Assembly: GCA_964016885.1 (NCBI GenBank)
Contig: OZ024742.1
Span: 14,837,007-14,901,006 of the forward strand
Direction: 5' to 3'
Length of the DNA stretch: 64,000 nucleotides
From: Eledone cirrhosa
Lineage: Eukaryota; Mollusca; Cephalopoda; Octopoda; Eledonidae
The stretch's first letter is position 1, and every line of letters begins with the position of its first letter. The notes under the pieces are model-generated. The model was not told where the DNA came from and ran no database searches. It was given only the letters and a program-made list of their open reading frames with translations. The translations under genes and the position numbers were made by a program. This document shows, piece by piece, positions 30,956-45,900 of this stretch.

Positions 30956-33900
30956 CTGAACATAAAAACAAACAACATTGAAGAATTTTTTTAATTAAGA
31001 AGAATTCCTGAACTTGTTGAGATTTTTTTATAGAGAAATTCTACTCGAATCATCATCACTGTATCTTTATTAGTAGACAGATTTTTGTGAAAATTTACAG
31101 TATTACAGTAAAGACTTTAATATTCAATGTGATGCAGTCATAGTGAAGTTTTGTATTAAATGTTTATAGTATCTTTACTAGTAGACAGATTATTGGGAAA
31201 CATTTGTAGTATTAAAGTGAAGACTTTAATATCTAATATGATGCAGTCATAGTGTTGTTTTGTACTTTCTAAGAATGTCTTGCTAATGAGGTTTCATATG
31301 GTTTGTTAATTCAAATGATTTTTAGTATCTTTACTAGTAAACAAATTGTGGAAATTTTCAGTATTACAATAAAGACTTTAATATTCAATATGATGCAGTC
31401 ATAGTGATATTTTGTACTAAATGTTTATAGTATCTTTACTAGTAGACAGATTGTTGTGGAAATTTGCAGTATTACAGTAAAGACTTTAATATTTAATGTG
31501 ATACAGTCAAAATATTATGTTGTACTTTTCATGAATGTCTTACTAATGTGGTACAGGATATTAAGGGTTAAAAACAATTGAAATATTAAATCAACTTACG
31601 AATTTCTTTTGGATGGTGAAGTTTGCCCAATTTCGTTGGATACTTGGTCACAAATTTCTTAGAAGTTAATTTTGTTTTCAACATCATCTGTAACTGCATT
31701 TTCATAGATGTTATTTTACGTTGTAGGTCAGCTTGGTCTTTTGAGTCACCAAGATCATATCTGGGAACACTGAGTCAAGGTCACCAATAACCAGTCAAAA
31801 TTTGATCAATAAAACAGGAAGTGTATCTAGCTATAGAAAACCTGCCAAACAAAGGGTTTGGAGGGTTCTTCAGTTGTGTTATGGACATGACAACCTCACT
31901 AGTGATGGTCATTGTAAAGTGGTTGGTGACAAGAAGGGCAGCCAGTCATAGGAAACCTGTCAAACAAATAGCAGGGAGGACTCTTCAGTCACATCAAGGA
32001 CATGAGAGCTTCCCAAGTGTTGGTGATCAATACGAAAAACACACCTAGTACACTCTGTTTAGGAGAGTATCGCCATGAAAAAAGCCCTCAGTACATGCTG
32101 TAATGTGGTTGGAGTTAGGAAGGGAATCCAGCCAAAGAAAACCCAAGACAAAAATGGATGGTATCAGCAAGATGTGGTCAACTGACCTGTCAGGCTTCAT
32201 AACATGACATGCCTTGATGACATGACATACCTTGATACCCTTGATGACATGATATGCCTTGATAATGTGACAGGCCCCTTGAAGACATGACATACCTTGA
32301 TGACATGACAAGCCTTGATAATGTGACATGCCTTGATAATGTAACATGCCTTGATAATGTGACAGGACTTGATGACATGCCATGCCTTGATAATGTGACA
32401 GAACTTGATGACATGACATGCCTTGATAATGTGACAGGACTTGATGATGTGACAGGACTTGATAATGTGACAGGACTTGGTGACATGCCATGCCTTGATG
32501 ACATGACATGCCTTGATAATGTGACAGGACTTGATGACATGACATGCCTTGATAATGTGACAGGACTTGATGACATGACATGCCTTGATAATGTGACAGG
32601 ACTTGATAATGTGACATGCCTTGATAATGTGACAGGACTTGATGACATGCCATGCCTTGATAATGTGACAGGACTTGATGACATGCCATGCCTTGATAAT
32701 GTGACAGGACTTGATGACATGACATGCCTTGATAATGTGACAGGACTTGATGACATGCCATGCCTTGATAATGTGACAGGACTTGATGACGTGACATGCC
32801 TTGATAATGTGACAGGACTTGATGACATGACAGGACTTGATAATGTGACAGGACTTGATGACATGACATGCCTTGATAATGTGACAGGACTTGATGACAT
32901 GACATGCCTTGATAATGTGACAGGACTTGATGACATGACAGGACTTGATAATGTGACAGGACTTGATGACATGCCATGCCTTGATAATGTGACAGGACTT
33001 GATGACATGCCATGCCTTGATAATGTGACATGCCTTGATGACATGACATGCCTTGATAATGTGACAGGACTTGATGACATGCCATGCCTTGATAATGTGA
33101 CAGGACTTGATGACGTGACATGCCTTGATAATGTGACATGACTTGATAATGTGACAGGACTTGATGACATGACATGCCTTGATAATATGACAGGACTTGA
33201 TGACATGCCATGCCTTGATAATGTGACAGGACTTGATGACATGACAGGACTTGATAATGTGACAGGACTTGGTGACATGACATGCCTTGATAATGTGACA
33301 GGACTTGATGACATGACATGCCTTGATAATGTGACAGGACTTGATGACGTGACATGCCTTGATAATGTGACAGGACTTGATGACGTGACATGCCTTGATA
33401 ATGTGACATGACTTGATAATGTGACAGGACTTGATGACATGACATGCCTTGATAATATGACAGGACTTGATGACATGCCATGCCTTGATAATGTGACAGG
33501 ACTTGATGACATGACAGGACTTGATAATGTGACAGGACTTGGTGACATGACATGCCTTGATAATGTGACAGGACTTGATGACATGACATGCCTTGATAAT
33601 GTGACAGGACTTGATGACGTGACATGCCTTGATAATGTGACAGGACTTGATGACGTGACATGCCTTGATAATGTGACAGGACTTGATGACATGACATGCC
33701 TTGATAATGTGACAGGACTTGATGACATGACATGCCTTGATAATGTGACAGGACTTGATGACGTGACATGCCTTGATAATGTGACAGGACTTGATGACAT
33801 GACATGCCTTGATAATGTGACAGGACTTGATGACGTGACATGCCTTGATAATGTGACATGCCATGCCTTGATAATGTGACAGGACTTGATGACATGCCAT

Positions 33901-36900
33901 GCCTTGATAATGTGACAGGACTTGATGACATGCCATGCCTTGATGACATGACATGCCTTGATAATGTGACAGGACTTGATGACATGACATGCCTTGATAA
34001 TGTGACAGGACTTGATGACATGACATGCCTTGATAATGTGACAGGACTTGATGACATGACATGCCTTGATAATGTGACAGGACTTGATAATGTGACAGGA
34101 CTTGATGACATGACATGCCTTGATAATGTGACAGGACTTGATGACATGACATGCCTTGATAATGTGACAGGACTTGATAATGTGACAGGACTTGATGACA
34201 TGACATGCCTTGATAATGTGACAGGACTTGATGACATGACATGCCTTGATAATGTGACAGGACTTGATGACATGCCATGCCTTGATAATGTGACAGGACT
34301 TGATGACATGCCATGCCTTGATAATGTGACAGGACTTGATGACATGACATGCCTTGATAATGTGACAGGACTTGATGACATGACAGGACTTGATAATGTG
34401 ACAGGACTTGATGACATGACATGCCTTGATAATGTGACAGGACTTGATGACATGACATGCCTTGATAATGTGACAGGCCTTGATGACATGACATGCCTTG
34501 ATAATGTGACAGGACTTGATGACATGACATGCCTTGATAATGTGACAGGACTTGATGACATGCCATGCCTTGATAATGTGACAGGACTTGATGACATGCC
34601 ATGCCTTGATAATGTGACAGGACTTGATGACATGACATGCCTTGATAATGTGACAGGACTTGATGACATGACAGGACTTGATAATGTGACAGGACTTGAT
34701 GACATGACATGCCTTGATAATGTGACAGGACTTGATGACATGACATGCCTTGATAATGTGACAGGACTTGATGACATGACATGCCTTGATAATGTGACAG
34801 GACTTGATGACATGCCATGCCTTGATAATGTGACAGGACTTGATAATGTGACAGGACTTGATGACATGCCATGCCTTGATAATGTGACAGGACTTGATAT
34901 GACATGCCTTGATAATGTGACAGGACTTGATGACATGCCATGCCTTGATAATGTGACAGGACTTGATGACATGACATGCCTTGATAATGTGACAGGACTT
35001 GATGACATGCCATGCCTTGATAATGTGACATGACTTGATAATGTGACAGGACTTGATGACATGACATGCCTTGATAATGTGACAGGACTTGATGACATGA
35101 CATGCCTTGATAATGTGACATGCCTTGATAATGTGACAGGACTTGATGACATGACATGCCTTGATAATGTGACAGGACTTGATGACATGACATGCCTTGA
35201 TAATGTGACAGGACTTGATAATGTGACAGGACTTGATGACATGCCATGCCTTGATAATGTGACAGGACTTGATGACATGCCATGCCTTGATAATGTGACA
35301 GGACTTGATGACATGCCATGCCTTGATAATGTGACAGGACTTGATGACATGCCATGCCTTGATAATGTGACAGGACTTGATGACATGCCATGCCTTGATA
35401 ATGTGACAGGACTTGATGACATGCCATGCCTTGATAATGTGACAGGACTTGATGACATGACATGCCTTGATAATGTGACAGGACTTGATGACATGCCATG
35501 CCTTGATAATGTGACAGGACTTGATGACATGACATGCCTTGATAATGTGACATGCCTTGATAATGTGACAGGACTTGATGACATGACATGCCTTGATAAT
35601 GTGACAGGACTTGATGACATGACATGCCTTGATAATGTGACAGGACTTGATGACATGCCATGCCTTGATAATGTGACAGGACTTGATGACATGCCATGCC
35701 TTGATAATGTGACAGGACTTGATGACATGCCATGCCTTGATAATGTGACAGGACTTGATGACATGCCATGCCTTGATAATGTGACGGGACTTGATGACAT
35801 GACATGCCTTGATAATGTGACAGGACTTGATGACATGACATGCCTTGATAATGTGACAGGACTTGATTACATGCCATGCCTTGATAATGTGACAGGACTT
35901 GATGACATGCCATGCCTTGATAATGTGACAGGACTTGATTACATGACATGCCTTGATAATGTGACAGGACTTGATGACATGACATGCCTTGATAATGTGA
36001 CAGGACTTGATGACATGACAGGACTTGATAATGTGACATGCCTTGATGACATGACATGCCTTGATAATGTGACAGGACTTGATGACATGCCTTGATAATG
36101 TCACAGAACTTGATGACATGCCATGCCTTGATAATGTGACAGAACTTGATGACATGACATGCCTTGATAATGTGACAGGACTTGATGGCATGCCTTGATA
36201 ATGTGACAGAACTTGATGACATGCCATGCCTTGATAATGTGACAGAACTTGATGACATGCCATGCCTTGATAATGTGACAGAACTTGATGACATGCCATG
36301 CCTTGATAATGTGACAGGACTTGATGACATGACATGCCTTGATAATGTGACAGGACTTGATAATGTGACAGGACTTGATGACATGCCATGCCTTGATAAT
36401 GTGACAGGACTTGGTGACATGCCATGCCTTGATGACATGCCATGCCTTGATAATGTGACAGGACTTGATGACATGCCATGCCTTGATAATGTGACAGGAC
36501 TTGATGACATGCCATGCCTTGATAATGTGACAGGACTTGATGACATGCCATACCTTGATAATGTGACATGCCTTGATAATGTGACATAACTTGATGACAT
36601 GACATGCCTTGATAATGTGACAGGACTTGATGACATGCCATGCCTTGATAATGTGACAGGATTTGATGACATGCCATGCCTTGATAATGTGACGGGACTT
36701 GATGACATGACATGCCTTGATAATGTGACAGGACTTGATGACATGCCATGCCTTGATAATGTGACAGGACTTGATGACATGCCATACCTTGATAATGTGA
36801 CAGGATTTGATGACATGCCATGCCTTGATAATGTGACGGGACTTGATGACATGCCATACCTTGATAATGTGACAGGACTTGATGACATGCCATGCCTTGA

Positions 36901-39900
36901 TAATGTGACAGGACTTGATGACATGCCATACCTTGATAATGTGACATGCATTGATAATGTGACAGAACTTGATGACATGACATGCCTTGATAATGTGACA
37001 GGACTTGATAATGTGACAGGACTTGATGACATGACATGCCTTGATAATGTGACAGGACTTGATGACGTGACATGCCTTGATAATGTGACAGGACTTGATA
37101 ATGTGACAGGACTTGATGACGTGACATGCCTTGATAATGTGACAGGACTTGATGACATGACATGCCTTGATAATGTGACAGGACTTGATAATGTGACAGG
37201 ACTTGATGACGTGACATGCCTTGATAATGTGACAGGACTTGGTGACATGACATGCCTTGATAATGTGACATGCCTTGATGACATGCCATGCCTTGATGAC
37301 ATGACATGCCTTGATAATGTGACAGGACTTGATAATGTGACAGGACTTGATGACATGACATGCCTTGATAATGTGACAGGACTTGATGACATGACATGCC
37401 TTGATAATGTGACAGGACTTGATAATGTGACAGGACTTGATGACATGCCATGCCTTGATAATGTGACAGGACTTGATGACATGACATGCCTTGATAATGT
37501 GACAGGACTTGATAATGTGACAGGACTTGATGACATGCCATGCCTTGATATTGTGACAGGACTTGATGACATGCCATGCCTTGATAATGTGACAGGACTT
37601 GATGACGTGACATGCCTTGATAATGTGACAGGACTTGATGACATGACATGCCTTGATAATGTGACATGCCTTGATGACATGACATGCCTTGATAATGTGA
37701 CAGGACTTGATGACATGCCATGCCTTGATAATGTGACAGGACTTGATGACATGACATGCCTTGATAATGTGACAGGACTTGATGACATGACATGCCTTGA
37801 TAATGTGACAGGACTTGATGACATGACATGCCTTGATGACATGCCATGCCTTGATAATGTGACAGGATTTGATGACATGCCATGCCTTGATAATGTGACA
37901 GGACTTGATGACATGACATGCCTTGATAATGTGACAGGACTTGATGACATGACATGCCTTGATAATGTGACAGGACTTGATGACATGACATGCCTTGATA
38001 ATGTGACAGGACTTGATGACATGACATGCCTTGATGACATGCCATGCCTTGATAATGTGACAGGATTTGATGACATGCCATGCCTTGATAATGTGACAGG
38101 ACTTGATGACATGCCATGCCTTGATAATGTGACAGGATTTGATGACATGCCATGCCTTGATAATGTGACAGGACTTGATGACATGACATGCCTTGATAAT
38201 GTGACAGGACTTGATGACATTACATGCCTTGATAATGTGACAGGACTTGATGACATGACATGCCTTGATAATGTGACATGTCTTGAAAATGTGACAGGCC
38301 TTGATAATGTGACAAGCCTTGATGACATATGTCTTGATAATGTGACAGGCCTTGATGACATATGTCTTGATAATGTGACAGGCCTTGATGACATATGTCT
38401 TGATAATGTGACAGGCCTTGATGACATATGTCTTGATAATGTGACAGGCCTTGATGACATGACAGGACTTGATGTCATGACAAGCCTTGATAATGACAGG
38501 CCTTGATAACATGACAGGCTGTCATAACGTGAGAGGCCTGGAAAATAGACATTAAACAATGATGAGGAAATAACATTTAAGATGGCGGTGGAGAAAATAA
38601 GGATACAAGCTGTCTTCATCCAATTCAATATCCATTTCTTCTGCTGCTCTCTGGAACCAATTATTTTCATGCTTCCTCTTCTCAAACCTATATACATTAA
38701 AATAGAAGATGTTATCTTTATTGTATTTATTACATAATACATATATCAATGACATGCTGGATAATTATGTAATGGTTACACCAGTAACTGGCACTGGTGT
38801 GACATCATCAGATGTTTATACAAAGTAACCAGCATGTCACTGAATTATGTATAATGTAATAAAAACAAATAAGCAAACATAACATATGTCTTAACATTTG
38901 GCAGTATTGGTAGAGGGTCGGACGCCATGCTTTGAAGCATAGAGTTGCGTCCCTTTATGATCTGAGTTCAAATCTCGCCGAGGTTAACTTTGCCTTTCAT
39001 CCTTACGGGGTCGATAAAATAAAGTACCAGTAATGTACTGGGTAGTTGCTGGCCTTGTGCCACAAGTAGAAACAATTATTTCATACACAGAAACTCCATT
39101 GTGTTTAATCACCATCACAATTCTGGATATATATGACTGACAGAGTGCTTTTCACTGCTTGGACCAGATTATCTTCATGACATTGCAACATAACTTTCAT
39201 AGATAAACACCCTAATAATTAGCTACATTAGAATAGATATATATAAAATTGTGTACTAAGCAGCTGAAGTATATGATAAAGTTATATCTGTGTATATACA
39301 AAATTGAAGTAACCGAGACTGTGTGAATGTGTATATAGGTCTATAGATATGTTTTTAGTATATAAACATGTAAATATACATATTTACCAATAACCACCAG
39401 CAGTATTGTAACAAAGAATCCTCTATGTGGATACACAAGCTGTCTTACTAAATGGAAGAACACATTAGATAATGTAGTCCTAGATACACTGTGCTAACAA
39501 ACAAGAAAATAATAATAATAAAAATAATTGTTTCTATTTTTGGCACAAAGCCAACAATTATTTTGTGGAGAAAGTTGATTAAATTAGTCCCAGTACTTTA
39601 TTTTAGCAACTCCCATAAGGATGAACTCAGAACATAAAGGGATGGAACTCTATACTGTAAAGTATGTTGTTCTGCTAATCCACCACCCTCACAACCCTAA
39701 TAATAATTGTTTCTATTTTTGGTACAAGGCCAGTAATTACCCAGTACATTACTGGTACTTTATTTTATCGACCCCGTAAGGATGAAGGGCAAAGTTAACC
39801 TCGGCGGGATTTGAACTCAGAATGGCAAGGGCCGTAACTCTATACGTCAAAGCATGGCGTCCAACCCTCTACCAATACTGCCAATCCACCAATAATAAAA

Positions 39901-42900
39901 ATGAGATGGGACACAACAGCTATGGCTTTGATCTTGGTCAGCTGAACTAATCAACAAAAACAGCTACTAATCCATGACATACATCACAATTGGAAAGACA
40001 GCAGTGCACTTGAGGAGGGAGCCCTGTGAGGTGGGGTGGCTGTTGTAGCAGGTGTCTCTGGCCACTCTCCACTTTGGCCACAAACATGAGCTCCACCGCC
40101 CGCAACGTAGATGAGAGGAAGATAGTTAAATCCTGGGGTCTGACCGACCGCCTCCTTTTTTCTACCAGTCTCCATCAAGACCTCTGGTGTCCTTGGTCCC
40201 CGCACTACTGATATCATCATCATCGTTTAACGTCCATTTTCCACGCTAGCACGAGTCTGGACGGGAATTGTCCCACTTGAGGCAAGATTGCTTGTCTTGC
40301 TCAGGACTGTCTGGCAGGTTTTCTACGGCTGGATGCCCTTCTTAACACCAACCACATTTACAGTCTGGACTGGGAGGTTTTTACCGTGTTACCTACACGG
40401 CCACATTACAGTGTGGACTGTGTTTTTTTGTTGTGACACCTACTCGACCTCATTTATTTAGGACAGGATGTTGTGATACCAACAACTTTACATCGAAAGC
40501 GGTGCGGGTAGGGTTAGTGGGACGGGGGTGTATTTTGGTTAAGAGGTGCCTACTGACTGTAGGTTTCGCTTTGTACTTAAGCAAGGTGGGTCTTCTGTAT
40601 TACTGTGTAGCACCAAAGATCTTGGTCCAGTGACATTGTCTTGGAGAGGTGTAAATGTGTGAGGTCGGATTTTATCAAGTCGTCCCAGGTTTTTCTGGGT
40701 CTGCCTACTCCGTAGCTACCGTCTATTTTGGTTGCCCTGCACTTTTTTATACAGCTGTCATTTTTCATGCGCATCACGTGACCGTACCAACATAGTCTTC
40801 TCTCGAGTAAACAGCATCTGATCCCTCTTATTCCTAATTTCTCACTTAGTTCATTTATGCTTTGCCGTTCGCGTATATTACTATTACACATCCAACGGAG
40901 CATGCAAGCTTCGTTCCTCTCCAGTCTGGGTAGATCCTCTGCACACAAGGCCCAGGTCTCACTGCCATGTAGCATTGCTGTTCGTATGCAGGCATCATAC
41001 AGCCTGCCTTTTATTTTTAGAGAGAAACCTTTAGCGGCCAATAGTGGTATAAGCTCTCTGAACTTTTTTCATCCTGTTCGGACTCTAGCTACAGTACTTT
41101 CGGAACACCCTCCACCACTGCTGATTTTGTCACCCAAGTAACGGAAGGTGTCCACTATTTCTATAGAACGATCTTGGCAATGGAATGAGCTAGTATTCTG
41201 CTACTTATTGCACCAGAGCACCTGCCACATATAAAATCTATATTCTTAGTTAGCTTACCTGTGATCCCACTACATCTTTTATGCACCCATACTTTGCATT
41301 TGGGACATAAAATGGAGTTTCTGCCTACTCCTTTCCTACACACTGAGCATGGCCATTTCCCAGATGGGACCAGTGCCCTATTCTCCTTCCTACATATTAG
41401 GACTTTAGTCTTAGACAAGTTAACTTTAAGGCCTTTTGATTCTAGGCCATGCTTTCATGTTTGGAATTTCTTCTCTAGTTCAGCCATTGATTCAGCTATG
41501 AGCGTTAGATCATCTGCGTATAGAAGTTCCCATGGGCAGCCGGTCTTGAACTCGTCCGTTATAGCTTGGAGGGCGATAATAAATAGGAGGGGACTAAGAA
41601 TGGAGCCCTGATGAACACCAACTTTTACGCTAAACTCTTCACTATATTCGTTGTTAATTCTAACCTTGCTGACTGTTTCTTTATACATGGCGTGTATAGC
41701 TCTCACAAGCCATTCGTCAACACCTAGTTTTCTAAGGGCCCACCAGATAATGGAGTGGGGGACTCTGTCAAAGGCTTTCTCCAGGTCTACAAAAGCTAAG
41801 TAGAGGGGTTTACTTTTAGCTAGGTACTTCTCCTGTAGTTGTCGTACAATGAAAAGAGCATCTGTGGTACTTTTACCTGACACAAACCCGAACTGCATTT
41901 CATCTAGATCAATTCGCTCTGATTAGTTGCGCTATTACTTTTTCTGTGACCTTCATGACCTGGTCAATTAATTTAATGTCTCTATAGTTACCCCTATCTA
42001 GAGCACTCCTTTACCCTTGTAGCAGTTAATGATGATGCTGCTACGCCAGTCCTTTGGTACGACCCCATTCTGTATAACTTGGTTTACTATCCGGGTGACC
42101 ATAGTGTCCCACCATTCCAGATGCTTTCAGCAACTATTTCCGAAGGCCCAGCCGCCTTACCCGTCTTCATATCTTTGATTGCCTTACTTATTATACTAGA
42201 TTCAACTTGCACTACTGGTCCCTCTATTGGATCGATGTGGGGGAGACTGTCTTTCTCCCATTTATTCTCCTCATTTAGTAGCCTTTCGTAGTGACACTTC
42301 CAAGCTACCTTCTTATCAGCGTCAGTGATGCCAAGTACACCATCATCATTAAGGACACACTTCTCCCCGACAATATCACAGTTTTCCTTGACACATTGTC
42401 TAGCAATCCTGAACACCTCACGTTTTTGGTCCTCGCATTGTAGAACATGCTTGAACTTTCTTTCCTCTGCTTCCCTTCTTGCGAAATACACTTGTCTCCT
42501 AGCTTCCCTCCTGGCCACTTGATAGTCTTCTCTACTTCCCCCATCCCGCCATGCTTTCCAAGCCTGCTTTTTGGCCTTGATCGACTCCTCCACCTTACTG
42601 TTCCACCACCAAGTTACTCTCCTCCTGCCTATAGGTCTGCTCCAGCCACAGATTTCATCTGTCGCCTTCTATAAAATTGAAAAGACAGCAGTGCACTTGA
42701 AGAGGGAGCCCCATGAGATGGGGTGGCTGCTGAGACGGGTGTCTCTGGCCATTCTCTGAGGTTATGCCTTTGCCATTTTGTCTGCGGAGCATGGCTAAAG
42801 CATCACTCAAACTGGGGTGTAGCCTCTGTCCCTCTCCCTTTCTTCTGCTACTTCATTCTCTTTTCTTTCCTTTCAAATGTGTTTTGTATTTATATAAACA

Positions 42901-45900
42901 ACTTTGTAAAATAAAACCATGAACACCTCAAAAAAAAAATAAAACAATGTAATTTATCCAAAGTTACTCACTTGTGTTCTACTGAGTCAATCTTCAGCGC
43001 CAACTGGACTCTGCTGTTTATTGATGGCATATAATTAACATCAATAGGAAACAGGTCAAAGTCTTTAGCTGTAAATTCAATGGAAACATTAATGTATTTG
43101 TGGATATATGTCTAATGAATTACATTCTATTTCAATTAATTAATGAAGAATTTTGAAGGATTTATTAAAATCATTAATTATTTTATTACTAGGACAGTAA
43201 CTTAATGAAAGGTTCTATTATAAAATTATGTCAGAAGGTTTTAATTTAAATATGAATACTTTAACCTTTATCTGACTGTATTTCTAATGAATTACACTCT
43301 ATTTTAATTAATCAATAAAGAATTTCAAGAGATTTACTAAAATCATTAATTATTTCATTACTAAGATATTAACTTTATGTAAGGTTCTTATTTAAAATTA
43401 TATTGAAAGATTTTAATTTAAATAGGAATACTCTATTTCAATTAATTAATGAAGAATATATATCTACCTGGATATTGAGTATAAAACCTATGTGATATCA
43501 GAATACATATGAGATATACCTCATATGATATCAGTCATACACCACATATATGATATCAGCTATACATATGCTGTTACAGAAGCCTGGTTTGAGGCTGAAT
43601 TCTTTTTTACAGGACTTAGAAAACCTGAAGGACCGCTGCAATAAGTGTGTGAATCTGAGAGGGGAATATGTTGAATAAAATCATAATTAACTGATCCTTC
43701 TGTATTTTCTTTTACCCAAAACCAGGAACATTTCAGCACACACCTCCTCATATATATATGATACGCCACATATAATAGAAGGCACATGGCTTAGTGGTTA
43801 AGAGCATTGGGCTTGCAATCGAAAGGTTGTGAGTTCAATTCTCGGACCGGGTGATGTGTTGTTTCCTTGAGGAAGACACTTTATTTCATGTTGCTCCAGT
43901 TTACTCAGCTGTAGAAATGAGATGATAGGACTGGGGTCCCTATCATTAGATTACCCAAAACACCCCCAACGAGATATACCTTGGAGGAGGCCAGCTAAAC
44001 CTGCATAGGTGTGAGCTGTCACACACACACATATAATATGATATCAGCTATACTTATGTGATACACCATATATAATGATATATCGGCCACATTTTAAGAT
44101 ACACATATATGATATCAGCAATACTTATGCTGATATCATATATGGTATCTTAAAATGATATCAGCAATACTTATACCACATATAATATGATATACACCAC
44201 ATCTGATACAAGATATATCACTAACAAGATGATATCACACATGTAGAAATGTTAAAGTGATATATACTTACTTCTGTTTAAACTATAAAGAATCTTTCTG
44301 TAAGCTTTCTGTTCCTCTGGGCAGATAAGCAACACTGTTAGACCTTCCAGTGAGGCCCGAGCTGTACGGCCACTGCGATGTATGTAGTTCTGAGAATAAA
44401 AATTCAAAATACAACAATCACCATCACCAACATCAACATCACCATCACTAACATCAACACCACCAGCACTAACATCAACACTATCACCACCAGCACCAAC
44501 ATCACCACCATAATAGAACACATAACACATTAGAACTAAATGTTTATACAACTCCTCTGGTTTTGGTACCACAATAAAATACACCTAGTCTACTCTGTAA
44601 AGTTGTAGAGCTAATACCAAGACATACCACATAACAATGACAGTTTCTAAAAATTGAAAGACAGAAAGACAATGACCAATGACTATGAAGTTAAAACACC
44701 AGAGTAATGACCACATTGTTGTGTGTTCAAATCCCACTTGAGCAAAACACAGAACACAAGTTAATGTTAAAATTACAAGCTGATATAATAGTTCCTGATT
44801 TAGGCTCAAGGCCAACAATTTCGGGGGAGTGGTAAGTCAATTAAATCGACCCTAGTGCATTACTGGTACTTTATTTTATTGACCCCGTAAAAATAGATGA
44901 AAGGCAAAGCTAACCTCAATAGGATATGAAGTGAGAATGTAAAGCGACGTCAAAAAACATGTTGTCCGACGCTCTACCGATTCCACTGCCAATCTACCGC
45001 CCCGGAAGCTGCTATATAATAAAACCTTCACAAAGATAAAAAAATACTTGACAACAAAGTTTATTATAAAGTCCATCAAATTGATCAAACAACACTAACC
45101 TCCGTTGTATGTGGAACTTGGAAATGAATAACATGGTCAACTTTGGGAATATCCAGTCCTCGAGCAGCAATGTCTGTGGCCAGAAGGAGGCTATCTGGAC
45201 TGGCTGCAAATAATTGAAAACAAGAAATAATTACAGTTTATTATGCTTACATAATGGTTGTGAGTTCAATTCCAGCACTGGGTGATGTGTTATGCCCTTG
45301 AGCAAGACACTTTATTTCACATTGCTCTCTCTGCCAGTTGTGATAGGTAGATAGTATCAGCAATGGAATGACCAATGGAAACATTGTTTTCTTTGTCTAA
45401 TTTGACAAGTTTCACTCCATTTGGTAAGTGGTTAAGGTCTGGGATCTTGTCTATTGTATTAACAGTTTGTTGAATAATCAGATTACATTAAAAGATATAT
45501 GTAAATATATATGTGTATGTGTTGGTGTGTGAGTGTGTATATAAGTTTGTGTGTGTGAGTGTATGTTTCATCACTATCATCATACACACCTGTGATAATT
45601 AGCCTAAGAAGTTGTCTCTCTTATGTTTGAAATGAAATGAAATGTACAACTCACACCTACATAGGTTTAACTGACCATCCATGTTGTAATACAATAGATG
45701 TCTCGAGTGCTTTAATGATAGGGCCCTAGTCTTATCATGCTGTTATATTTCTAGGATATTCAATTTTTAAAAAAAATCAAAATTCTAAAATACCAAAACA
45801 AATAAAAAAAAATGAAACAAGATCTACTTACAAGAAAACCGTTCCAAGTTTTTTAGCCGCTGTTTCTGATGCATGTCAGAATGTAGAGGTAATGGCTGAC

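Noticed and set aside
32045..38742. Open frames of up to about 2180 codons, on both strands, across the 18/36-bp array
   Set aside because: The repeat unit is divisible by three and lacks stops, so several frames on both strands are open at once. The predicted proteins are pure repeats, and the frame covering DDX24 exon J is not the exon's own.
43782..43870. True tRNA gene at the SINE-A head
   Set aside because: A- and B-box-like motifs are present, but the anticodon stem and acceptor stem do not pair well and the sequence continues into the SINE body.
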